Positions 17,326 to 24,917 of a DNA stretch of 36,964 nt are shown here, one piece after another (the first letter of the stretch is position 1; each line of letters starts with the position of its first letter). The notes below the pieces were generated by a model that searched no databases, was not told the origin of the DNA, and saw nothing but the letters and a program-made list of their open reading frames with translations. Source of the DNA: Clostridiales bacterium (GTDB lineage Bacteria; Bacillota; Clostridia; Oscillospirales; QAMX01); assembly GCA_003149835.1 (NCBI GenBank), contig QAMX01000077.1, positions 1 through 36,964 of the forward strand, given 5' to 3'. The position numbers and the translations under genes are program-made.

Positions 17326-18903
17326 TTACCAGCGCAGCTTGACCACCACGCAGCCTTCTATGACGCGGACCGAGCCTTCCGACGGGTAGGCCGGCATCGC
17401 GGCGACCTCGGGCAGCGCTTTGAAATAAGCGGCCTGATCGCTGCCGGCTGAATAAACCGTACCGATAAAGCCATGATACATCCTTAAATAATCGCCGTAG
17501 GTATACGCGTCGAGATAATCGCGCAGAGAAAAAACGCCGAGCAGCTCAAATTCCGAGAGCGGCGGCGACGGATCGGCCGGCAGAGACGACGAGGGATAAC
17601 CCGTCAACGCCACCGGCATGCCTCCGATATAGCCCGGCGCGCTCTCAATCGCCGAAAGCAGCCGCGTCGAATAGGACGCGAGCTGTTTCCCCGCGACGTC
17701 CATTTTCAGATAGGCCTGGTTGGCGGCGACGGCATAGCCGAAGGACGTGATCAGCAGCGTCGCCGCGATGACGCACGCGCAGGCGCGCTGCGGCGTTTTC
17801 CGCATTCCCTCAGCCCTTTCGGCGTTTTCCGTCACAGCTAACGGCAAAAGCAGCGCGTAGCACAGACCGTACAGCATCAGCAGATGCGGCTTTTGGTCAG
17901 GCGCCATCACGGTGATGATGTTTCCCGCCAGCGGATAGACGAGCAGAAGCGCGGACAAAAGAAGCGTTTTTCCCGCCGGCAGCCTCCGGCCGTACGCCGT
18001 TCGCGCCAGTTGATAGATCGTACAGACCGCGCTGGCTGCCAGCCCGTATTTCAAAAAAGAGGCGTGCAGCGGATAGGAGGCGGCAAAGAAAAAATCGCCG
18101 TAGCGGCGGTAGGCGTCCGCGACCAGCTTGGGAAGATCGGCCGGCGAAAACCGGCCGATCTCGCTGATGCCCTGATAATCCGTAAGCGGCACAAAATGCG
18201 CGCTGATTTTGACGGTCAGCAGATAGAGAAGCAGGCCCGCCAGCAGCGTCAGAAACAAACGCAGACATTGAACCATCAGGCGTTTTGTCGGCAGCTCTCC
18301 GTCCAGCGCGTCGAGGATCAGCGTTCCGACGCAGAGTGCGGCGGCGACGGAAAAATAGCTCTGATAGAGCGCCATCGACAGCGTAATCAAAACCGCCGCG
18401 GCAGCCGGGCCAAAGCGAAAGCGCGCCGCGCAAAAGACTGCGCCGCACGCCAGCGCCAGCGCCAAAAAATATCCGTCAGCCGTAAACATATACGTCAGCG
18501 TGGATGTAACGGTTGGGAAGGAAACCATCAGCGCCGCCGCCAGCACGCAGAAAAACGGGCGCCTGATTCTCAATAGCTCCACGGTTATGCAGCAGGCGAC
18601 GGCCAGCCACAGAACGGAAAGCAGGCCGTTGAGCCACGGCGTGCTGAAATTGCCGCTGATTTTCAGCACCGCCGGCAGCAGCCACCGCCCCGACGCCGCG
18701 CCATAGTTGCAGCCGAACAGATGGCCGATATCGTCGTGATTCGGCAGCTTGTTCGTCAGCATATACAGGTGCGTCAGCAGTCCGGCTGCCATTGCGGCCG
18801 CAAAGGTCGTTTTGATATGGGCGGGGACGTGCTTCAAGCGCTGCGCCAAGGCTTCGAATGAAAAAAACCGCCGCGCCCTCTCCCTGATCGTTTTTTCATT
18901 CAT
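17326..18903 (-). CDS. GtrII-like glucosyltransferase-domain membrane protein
   Basis: The 525-residue protein has about ten to twelve hydrophobic segments. The early NKLPNHDDIGHLFG and GAASGRWLLP motifs match the Glucos_trans_II (GtrII) family. The paired acidic residues in the first extracytoplasmic loop are typical of GT-C type lipid-linked sugar transferases. GtrII proteins add glucosyl groups to surface polysaccharides from a polyprenyl-phosphate donor. The start is the ATG at 18903 with a GAGG site. It is divergent from the TagA/WecG-type gene, so the two may serve the same envelope polymer. No GtrA flippase or GtrB donor synthase is adjacent, so the donor must come from elsewhere. Confidence 0.85.
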   Translation of the reverse strand: MNEKTIRERARRFFSFEALAQRLKHVPAHIKTTFAAAMAAGLLTHLYMLTNKLPNHDDIGHLFGCNYGAASGRWLLPAVLKISGNFSTPWLNGLLSVLWLAVACCITVELLRIRRPFFCVLAAALMVSFPTVTSTLTYMFTADGYFLALALACGAVFCAARFRFGPAAAAVLITLSMALYQSYFSVAAALCVGTLILDALDGELPTKRLMVQCLRLFLTLLAGLLLYLLTVKISAHFVPLTDYQGISEIGRFSPADLPKLVADAYRRYGDFFFAASYPLHASFLKYGLAASAVCTIYQLARTAYGRRLPAGKTLLLSALLLVYPLAGNIITVMAPDQKPHLLMLYGLCYALLLPLAVTENAERAEGMRKTPQRACACVIAATLLITSFGYAVAANQAYLKMDVAGKQLASYSTRLLSAIESAPGYIGGMPVALTGYPSSSLPADPSPPLSEFELLGVFSLRDYLDAYTYGDYLRMYHGFIGTVYSAGSDQAAYFKALPEVAAMPAYPSEGSVRVIEGCVVVKLRW

Positions 18904-18932
18904 GTCTTTTTCCTCGAATTTCTTTTTTCTTG

Positions 18933-18961
18933 ATTATATCATAATCTCCCTTTTCCCGCAA
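18933..18961 (-). promoter_or_regulatory. Promoter of the GtrII-like gene
   Basis: On the minus strand TATAAT (18933-18938) with an upstream TG (extended -10) lies 17 bases from TTGCGG (18956-18961, 4 of 6). It faces away from the plus-strand promoter at 19008, forming a compact divergent regulatory region. Confidence 0.8.
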
Positions 18962-19007
18962 GCAAACGCCAAATCGGGCTTTCACAGCGGCGCCGATCAG
19001 AAAAAGA

Positions 19008-19035
19008 TTGACTATTCCGCAATTTATGGTAAAAT
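19008..19035 (+). promoter_or_regulatory. Promoter of the TagA/WecG gene
   Basis: TTGACT (19008-19013, 5 of 6) and TAAAAT (19030-19035, 5 of 6) are 16 bases apart, with a TG one base before the -10. The predicted leader is under 30 bases. Confidence 0.8.
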
Positions 19036-19068
19036 ATAAGGTAGATTGGTATGGAGGGGTGAAGGAGC

Positions 19069-19824
19069 TTGGCCACTGCGGACCGCATCGACGTGCTCGG
19101 CGTCGGACTGAATAACATCACCATGGACGACGCCGTCCGCTCTGTGCATGAGCTGATCTCTTCCGGCAGGCAGGGCTATGTCGTCACGCCGAACCCCGAA
19201 ATCCTCTATCTCTGCCAACGCGATCCGCAGATCCGCAGCGCCGTGAGCCGCGCTTCGCTCGCGATTCCCGACGGAATCGGCGTCGTATACGCTTCAAAAA
19301 TCCTCAAACGGCCGATTCGGGAACGCGTCCCCGGCGTGGAGCTCGGCGAAAATATCCTGCCCCTCGCCGCGGAACGCGGATATAAGCTGTTTATCCTGGG
19401 CGGGAAGCCCGGCGTCGCCGAGAAAGCCGCCGAAAAACTCGCCGTGAAATACGACGGGCTCGTGATCTGCGGCACGGCGGACGGCTATTTTTCAGACGAC
19501 AGCGCCGTTTCCGCTCAGATCGACCGCGCCGCGCCGGATATTCTCTTTGTCTGTCTGGGGACGCCGCAGCAGGAACTCTGGATGGCCGCGCATCTCGGGC
19601 GCATCAACGCCAAGCTGATGATCGGCCTGGGCGGGTCCGTCGATATCTATTCGGGCGAAATCAAGCGCGCGCCGAAGCTTTGGCGGAAGCTGAACCTCGA
19701 ATGGTTCTACCGGCTGCTCTGCCAGCCGCGCCGCATCGGCCGGATTGCCGGCCGGCTTCCCGCTTTTCTCCGCGCCGTCTGGCGGCAGCGGCGGGCGGAA
19801 AAACGGCGCGGATCCGCCTCCTGA
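19069..19824 (+). CDS. WecG/TagA/CpsF-family glycosyltransferase (GT26)
   Basis: The 251-residue protein shows the GT26 pattern: GVGLNNITMDDAV, TPNPEILY, IPDGIGVVYASK, the GTPQQELWM motif and a C-terminal EWFYRLLCQPRR segment that helps membrane association. The best-known reaction is transfer of N-acetylmannosamine to undecaprenyl-diphosphate-GlcNAc in teichoic acid or related polymer synthesis (TagA). The exact sugar is not set by sequence. The start is a TTG at 19069 with GGAGGGG 9 bases upstream. It is the first gene of a plus-strand series and is divergent from the GtrII-like gene. Confidence 0.93.
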   Translation: MATADRIDVLGVGLNNITMDDAVRSVHELISSGRQGYVVTPNPEILYLCQRDPQIRSAVSRASLAIPDGIGVVYASKILKRPIRERVPGVELGENILPLAAERGYKLFILGGKPGVAEKAAEKLAVKYDGLVICGTADGYFSDDSAVSAQIDRAAPDILFVCLGTPQQELWMAAHLGRINAKLMIGLGGSVDIYSGEIKRAPKLWRKLNLEWFYRLLCQPRRIGRIAGRLPAFLRAVWRQRRAEKRRGSAS

Positions 19825-19926
19825 ACCGGCGGAGACGGCCGCGCTCCGTTTTTGAGCGGCCACCGCGCTGCAAGCACTTGACCGCACCGGTTTTTAAGCC
19901 CGTTTGCGGCGGAAATCAGGGATTTT

Positions 19927-20595
19927 ATGGATATCAAAGGAAAATTATATGTACTGGAAGGGATCGACGGCTCGGGAAAGACGACGCAGTATCACCGGCT
20001 GCTCGCCAGAGCCGAACGCGAAGGCAAGCGTCTGGCGGGCACGACGTTTCCAAACTACGAGAGTCCCTCCGGAAAGCTCGTCTCTCAATATTTAAGCGGC
20101 GCTTTCGGCAGCCGTCCGGACGATGTCAACGCCTTTGCCGCCGCCTCCATCTTCGCGGTAGACCGGTACGCCTCGTATAAAACAGACGCATGGGGCAAAG
20201 CCCTGCGCGGCGGCGGCGCAGTGCTCTCCGCGCGCTATACGACTTCCAACGCCGTTCATCAGGCGGCCAAGCTGCCCGCGGCGGAGTGGCCGGCCTTTTT
20301 CCGCTGGCTGGCCGATTACGAATACGGCCGTCTCGGTCTGCCTGCGCCGGAGGCCGTCTATTTCCTCCATCTCCCCGCCGAGACCGCGCTGCGGCTGATC
20401 GCCGCGCGCGCCGGCGCGACCGGCACGGCGCGGGATATCCACGAGCAGGACGCCGCCTATCTCCTCCGCTGTGCGCAGGCCGCCGAGGCCGCGGCCGACT
20501 TTTTCGGCTGGACGCGCGTCTCCGTGACGGAAAACGGCGAAATGCTGCCGGAAGCCGCGATCGGCGAAACGCTCTGGCGCATGATCGGCCTTTGA
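19927..20595 (+). CDS. Thymidylate kinase family protein
   Basis: The 222-residue protein has the P-loop GIDGSGKTT (12-20), an FPNYESPSG segment for the nucleotide, DRYASY (79-84) and RYTTSN (103-108). It fits the thymidylate-kinase-like family common in Clostridia, which phosphorylates dTMP to dTDP. In the usual DR(Y/H) motif preceding TTSN the Asp is replaced here by Ala (A102), so activity or specificity could differ. An AGGGA site precedes the ATG. It is followed on the same strand by two acyltransferase-fold genes, which gives no obvious metabolic link. Confidence 0.85.
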   Translation: MDIKGKLYVLEGIDGSGKTTQYHRLLARAEREGKRLAGTTFPNYESPSGKLVSQYLSGAFGSRPDDVNAFAAASIFAVDRYASYKTDAWGKALRGGGAVLSARYTTSNAVHQAAKLPAAEWPAFFRWLADYEYGRLGLPAPEAVYFLHLPAETALRLIAARAGATGTARDIHEQDAAYLLRCAQAAEAAADFFGWTRVSVTENGEMLPEAAIGETLWRMIGL

Positions 20596-20626
20596 GGCGG
20601 AAACAAAAAATAATCGGGGTTTTATT

Positions 20627-21529
20627 GTGCAATTTCGTGAAATCACCTTAGAGGACATGGCGCAGGCGCTGCCGCTGATCGAGCGTTCGGGCTGTATGGC
20701 GTGCGACGCCTCGTTTGTCAACATGTTTATCTGGAAAAATCTTTATCAGTCCCTCATCTGTATCCGCAACGGCTTTTTATTCCGCCGCGGCGTCGGGCGC
20801 AGCCGTCTGATTTACAGCTATCCGCTGGGCGGCGGCGACATCGCCGACGCGCTTTCTCTGATCCGCGAGGACGCGGCCGAGGCCGGCGGCCTCCCGGCGT
20901 TTGAGGGGTTGACCGAAGAACAGTGCCCGATCGTAGCGGCAGTCTATAAAGATATCAACTATACGTTTGAAAAAACGCCGCAGTGGGCCGACTATATTTA
21001 CCATTCCTCCGATTTGGCAGCGCTTGGCGGAAAGAAGTATCACAGCAAGCGCAACTTCATCAACCGTTTTCAGGCGGAATACGGCGGCCGCTACGCGCTG
21101 AAAGAAATCACGCCCGACATGCTCGACGAGCTCTGGCGCTTTAACCTCGAATGGTGCGCGCGCGAGGGCTGCGCGCACGGGCACAACGGCGTGGGCAGCG
21201 AGTCCTGCGCGATCAGGACGGCGTTTTCCAATTATACAGCGCTCGGCCTGCGCGGGCAGGCATTGTATGTGGACGGCGCCATCGCCGCCTATACCTTCGC
21301 GTCGCATCTGCTCGACACGGTCGCCGACGTGCATGTGGAAAAGGCGCTGGCCTCGGTGACCGGCGCTTATGCGGTCATCAATCAGGCGCTTGCAGCGGCT
21401 CTTGCGCCGAGTTACCAATATCTTAACCGCGAGGAGGACATGGGGCTCGACGGGCTGCGGCAGGCCAAAGCCTCGTATCACCCCGCCATTCATCTGATGC
21501 GCTACTCCGCGCGGGGGCTGCGGCTGTGA
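20627..21529 (+). CDS. DUF2156 (LPG synthase C-terminal-like) protein
   Basis: The 300-residue soluble protein carries the DUF2156 signatures KKYHSKRNFINRF (136-148) and, near the C-terminus, NREEDMGL followed by GLRQAKASYHP. The fold is a double GNAT like the catalytic part of lysylphosphatidylglycerol synthase, but the membrane flippase half is missing. Related soluble proteins may use aminoacyl-tRNA as donor; the acceptor is unknown. The start is a GTG at 20627 with only a weak site. Its stop overlaps the start of the next GNAT gene (GTGA), so the two products are made together. Confidence 0.9.
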   Translation: MQFREITLEDMAQALPLIERSGCMACDASFVNMFIWKNLYQSLICIRNGFLFRRGVGRSRLIYSYPLGGGDIADALSLIREDAAEAGGLPAFEGLTEEQCPIVAAVYKDINYTFEKTPQWADYIYHSSDLAALGGKKYHSKRNFINRFQAEYGGRYALKEITPDMLDELWRFNLEWCAREGCAHGHNGVGSESCAIRTAFSNYTALGLRGQALYVDGAIAAYTFASHLLDTVADVHVEKALASVTGAYAVINQALAAALAPSYQYLNREEDMGLDGLRQAKASYHPAIHLMRYSARGLRL

Positions 21530-22332
21530 TCCGCCATGCGACCGCCGAAGACGCAGCCGCGCTTGCGGCGCTGTACGCCGAATGCTTTTCGGACAGCCCG
21601 GGTTTTACGCGGAGGGTATTTGAGCTGATCTATCCGAACTGCGAAGCGCTGGTCTGGGCAGACGAGGCCGACGGCTCGATTTCCTCTATGGTCTTCCTGC
21701 CGCAGTTCCGTCTCTCGGACGGGCGAACCGGCGGATATGTCTACGCGCTGTGTACGCGGCGTCAATGCCGCGGCCGCGGGCTGATGACGCAAATGCTCGA
21801 CGCGGCTCACAGGCTCTGCGCGGCGCGCGGCGATTCGTTCACGCTGCTGGTGCCCGCTTCGGCGCGGCTGTTTGAAACTTATGCGCGTTTCGGATATGCG
21901 CCGGTCAATTTTTTAGACGGTTTCGAGGTTCCCTCCGGGAGCGGGCCGGCGCTGCGCCGTGCGGTTCCGGCGGATTTCCAGCGCATCGATCGGATCTACC
22001 GGGCGCAGTCTCCGGGACGGCTCCGGCTTTTTCGTTCGGCTCGGTTGTACCAGACGCTCGACGCGCTCTACGGCGGCAATGGCGGCGGCTTTTATGTCAA
22101 TGACAGCGGCGGTTATGTCTTTATCGACGCGGAGGACGGGATCACCGTCCGCGAGGCGGCGGCTCTTGACGATCTTTCCGCGCTGCTGCGCGCGGTTCCG
22201 CCGCTGTTTGGGTTGGATCGCGTTGTATGCCGTCTGCCGGCCGCGGGCGGCGCGCCGTATGTCTGCGCGCGGAGTTTGCGGCCAGACGGCGTATTTCCCT
22301 CTGCTTCGCTGATTAATTTGTTGTTTGACTGA
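21526..22332 (+). CDS. GNAT-family N-acetyltransferase
   Basis: The 268-residue protein has an N-terminal GNAT domain with the acetyl-CoA-binding motif A (QCRGRGLMTQML, 80-91) and a later FETYARFGYAPV segment. The C-terminal portion (about 140-268) resembles the second half of Eis-like acetyltransferases, without a clear motif. The substrate is unknown. It starts at a GTG within the DUF2156 stop codon, suggesting a linked function with that acyl-transfer protein. Such DUF2156-GNAT pairs are frequent in Clostridia in my experience of the families; the meaning is not established. Confidence 0.88.
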   Translation: MIRHATAEDAAALAALYAECFSDSPGFTRRVFELIYPNCEALVWADEADGSISSMVFLPQFRLSDGRTGGYVYALCTRRQCRGRGLMTQMLDAAHRLCAARGDSFTLLVPASARLFETYARFGYAPVNFLDGFEVPSGSGPALRRAVPADFQRIDRIYRAQSPGRLRLFRSARLYQTLDALYGGNGGGFYVNDSGGYVFIDAEDGITVREAAALDDLSALLRAVPPLFGLDRVVCRLPAAGGAPYVCARSLRPDGVFPSASLINLLFD

Positions 22333-22411
22333 ATATACTACCATTGAACAGGTTTGTCCGTGTCCGGCGGCGCCGGAGCGGACATCGTATCAGGAAAGGC
22401 GTGAACATAAG

Positions 22412-22972
22412 ATGACCGATTCATCCGTATACATTCTGCTCGCCGACGGCTTTGAAGAGCTGGAAGCGATCGCCCCCGCCGATATTCTGCGCCGCATGGA
22501 GCTCAGCGTCGTGCTGGTCGGCGTCGCCTCTAAGCAGGTTCGCGGCTCGCACGGGATTGAGCTGACCGCCGACCGGACGCTCAATCAGCTCAAAACCCAG
22601 ACCCCGCGCGCGGTTCTTTTGCCCGGCGGTATGCCGGGAACCAAAAATCTCGACGCCAATCCGGCGGTCGGCGAGCTTGTCCGGCGCACCGCGGCGGACA
22701 GCGGCCTGGTCGGCGCGATCTGCGCCGCACCGATGGTGCTCGGCCGTCTCGGCCTCTTGAATGGCCGGCGCGCCACCTGTTTTCCCGGCTTTGAAGAGCA
22801 TCTGGCCGGCGCTGAAAAGTGCGGCGAGCCGGTCGTAACGGACGGAAACATTGTCACCGCCGCCGGCGCGGGCGTCGCCGCAGAGTTCGGCTTCGCCGTC
22901 GGCGCGCTGCTCAAAGACGAGGTGAGCGCGGCTTTCGTCCGGCGTTCCATGCAGTTTGCGGCTGAAAAATAG
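22412..22972 (+). CDS. DJ-1/PfpI family protein
   Basis: The 186-residue protein starts at the ATG at 22412 (AGGAAAGG upstream); an in-frame start at 22325 lacks a ribosome binding site. It has the DJ-1 marks: an acidic residue in ADGFEELEA (E15/E16), LLPGGMPGTKNL, and the nucleophile-elbow cysteine C104 in GAICAAPMVL. This is the YajL/ThiJ-like subgroup rather than the protease-like PfpI subgroup. Roles proposed for the family include protection against oxidative or carbonyl stress. It converges on the microprotein gene, with a shared hairpin between them. Confidence 0.94.
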   Translation: MTDSSVYILLADGFEELEAIAPADILRRMELSVVLVGVASKQVRGSHGIELTADRTLNQLKTQTPRAVLLPGGMPGTKNLDANPAVGELVRRTAADSGLVGAICAAPMVLGRLGLLNGRRATCFPGFEEHLAGAEKCGEPVVTDGNIVTAAGAGVAAEFGFAVGALLKDEVSAAFVRRSMQFAAEK

Positions 22973-22980
22973 CCATACAA

Positions 22981-23012
22981 ATGCCGCCCGCACAAGACTG
23001 GGCGGGCGGCAT
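22981..23012. terminator. Hairpin between the convergent DJ-1 and microprotein genes
   Basis: An 11-bp GC-rich stem (22981-22991 with 23002-23012) with a 10-base loop begins 8 bases after the DJ-1 stop. T-runs on both sides are short (TTGTT on the plus strand, TTTG on the minus), so it may work in both directions but not as a textbook terminator. Confidence 0.65.
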
Positions 23013-23036
23013 TGTTCGTTTGATGTCCGCTATTTG

Positions 23037-23129
23037 TTAGTCGGAGCAGCAGCAGAAGAACAGAAGAATAATCGCGATGATGATGATGATCCACCAGCAG
23101 TTGTCATCGTCAAAGAAGTTGCAACACAT
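23037..23129 (-). CDS. 30-residue Cys-rich single-pass membrane microprotein
   Basis: Reading the minus strand from an ATG at 23129 gives 30 residues and a TAA. The order is an N-terminal MCCNFF, an acidic DDDNC, two Trp, five consecutive Ile, a further AIILLFF, then CCCSD. Thus a 14-residue hydrophobic core (about 14-25 plus Trp caps) is flanked on both sides by cysteines. An AAAGG lies 13 bases upstream, a rather distant ribosome binding site. The high content of I, F, W and C at consistent frame positions argues for real coding despite the length. It resembles in style small spore or membrane proteins of Clostridia, but I cannot name a family. Confidence 0.6.
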   Translation of the reverse strand: MCCNFFDDDNCWWIIIIIAIILLFFCCCSD

Positions 23130-23298
23130 TGTATTGACCAGCCTTTCTAATTTTCAGCTATGGATGAAGCTGTTCTTTCCGGGGCTTTAAGCCCTTTCGA
23201 GACCATACTATGCATCCGCGTCACAATGTGTTCCGTCACCCAGACGCAAAAGGTCCCTCGCTTTTTTCCTTAGGACCGGAAAGGCATTGTACACAGAC

Positions 23299-24699
23299 AT
23301 GGACAACAAACCCTTTGACTTTGAAAACCGGCCGGACGGCGGCTCCGATTCTTCACCCACGTCGGACAACGAACTGCTGAACCGGCTGCTCTCAGAATCC
23401 GCAGCGGACGTTTCCGGCCCTGAGCCGTCACAGCCGGAGCCTGTTTCGCCGGAAACGCCGCCCGCCATGGCCGGCGGGGCGCCGGTTGCGCCCGAAAGCC
23501 CCGCCGCAGAGACTCTGCCGCAGGCTTTGTCGCCGGAAGCGGCCGGCGAAGGCATGGCGCAGCCGGAGGAAGCCCCCGTCACAGAGGACGAAGACCGGCC
23601 TGAGGAAAAACCGAAGCCGGGCATGGGCTGTCTCTCGACATTCAGCTACTGCATCCTGATCCTCGGTATCTCCGTACTTCTCGCCGCCTTCGCCATCCTC
23701 GCCGCCAACGACATGTTCGCCCTGGTCAAAACCGACCGGGAAGTCACGGTGGAGATCGAGGACGGCGCCACGCTCCGGGAGGTCGCAGACGCCATGGCCG
23801 ACGGCGGCGTCATCCGCTATCCCTCGCTGTTCTGGGCGTTTGCAAAGATGACCGACATGGACAATCAAATTCTCCCCGGCACCTATACGCTGAACGCCTC
23901 GATGGACTACCGTTCCATTCTCTCAAAGATCAAATACCGGCCCGACACAAAGCGTGTCGTGACGGTGACGATTCCCGAGGGCATGGAACAGGACGACATC
24001 TTTGCCCTTTTGGAGGCAAACGGCGTCTGCGAGGCTTATCTGTTGCAGGCGTACGCCAAATACTATGATTTTTCTTACAGCTTTTTGAAAGACCTCCCCT
24101 ATTCCGACAGACGGCTGGAAGGATATCTGTTTCCCGACACCTATGACTTTTATATCGGCGAAGCGCCGGAGCGCGTGCTCAAAAAGTTTCTCTCAAACTT
24201 CAACCGCAAGTGGGACGTCGATCTGAAAGCCCGCGCAGAAAATATCAACATGAGCATCCGCGAGGTCATGATCATCGCCTCGATGATCGAGCGCGAAGCG
24301 AAATACGACGAGGAGCGGCCGACCATCTCCTCCGTCATCCACAACCGTTTGCAGAGCGATTTGTTCCCCCATTTGCAGATCGACGCGACGGTGCAGTACG
24401 CGCTGCCGGAGTGGAAGGAAACGCTGACCTCCGAGGATCTCAAAATCGACAGCCCGTATAACACCTATCTCTGCGAGGGGCTTCCCATCGGCCCCATCAG
24501 CAATCCCGGTCTGGCCGCAATCCGTGCGGCGCTGTATCCCGAGGAAACCAACTATTACTATTACGTCGCGCGCAAAAACGGCTGGCACTATTTCGCCGCG
24601 ACGAACGCGGAGCATGAGGAGAACATGCGCCGGGCCGCCGAGGAAGACGCTTCCGCGGCCTTCTCCGAGGAAAACAGCGGCGGCGCGCTCCTCGGATAG
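23299..24699 (+). CDS. mltG: Endolytic murein transglycosylase MltG
   Basis: The chosen ATG at 23299 gives 466 residues; a TTG at 23287 is possible. Residues 1-112 are a Pro/Glu/Ala-rich, probably disordered cytoplasmic region, followed by one transmembrane helix (about 113-136). The LysM-like and YceG domains are outside. The catalytic Glu is E331 in ASMIEREA, and the LFPHLQIDATVQYAL and GPISNPGLAAI motifs are present. MltG cuts nascent glycan strands and sets their length during peptidoglycan synthesis. The long acidic cytoplasmic tail is more than the short tail of the E. coli protein and may contact the elongation or division machinery. A shared bidirectional terminator follows. Confidence 0.95.
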   Translation: MDNKPFDFENRPDGGSDSSPTSDNELLNRLLSESAADVSGPEPSQPEPVSPETPPAMAGGAPVAPESPAAETLPQALSPEAAGEGMAQPEEAPVTEDEDRPEEKPKPGMGCLSTFSYCILILGISVLLAAFAILAANDMFALVKTDREVTVEIEDGATLREVADAMADGGVIRYPSLFWAFAKMTDMDNQILPGTYTLNASMDYRSILSKIKYRPDTKRVVTVTIPEGMEQDDIFALLEANGVCEAYLLQAYAKYYDFSYSFLKDLPYSDRRLEGYLFPDTYDFYIGEAPERVLKKFLSNFNRKWDVDLKARAENINMSIREVMIIASMIEREAKYDEERPTISSVIHNRLQSDLFPHLQIDATVQYALPEWKETLTSEDLKIDSPYNTYLCEGLPIGPISNPGLAAIRAALYPEETNYYYYVARKNGWHYFAATNAEHEENMRRAAEEDASAAFSEENSGGALLG

Positions 24700-24827
24700 A
24701 GCCGCCGGATGGAGCGCGGAAACGCCGCGGCCGGTTGGTCCGCGGCGTTCTGCCCGAAAGACTGATCTCCAAGCCCCGCTATTTTCAAGCCGCCTCCGGC
24801 GCCGCGCGCCGATGGGCGGCAAGCGCA

Positions 24828-24870
24828 AAAAAAGGCGCCTCGATTTTTTGAAAACCGAGGCGCCTTTTTT
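24828..24870. terminator. Bidirectional Rho-independent terminator
   Basis: A perfect 15-bp stem (24828-24842 with 24856-24870) has an A-run on the left and a T-run on the right, so it ends both mltG (plus) and the ligase-like gene (minus). The loop is 13 bases. Confidence 0.93.
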
Positions 24871-24917
24871 CATTCAAACTGCCAAACTGCCGGTTTGTTC
24901 AGGGCGGCGGGACCCTG

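Noticed and set aside
23180..23235. A minus-strand CATAGTA element upstream of the microprotein, resembling a sporulation sigma-G -10 box
   Set aside because: No matching -35 is present at 17-18 bases, so a forespore promoter is not supported.
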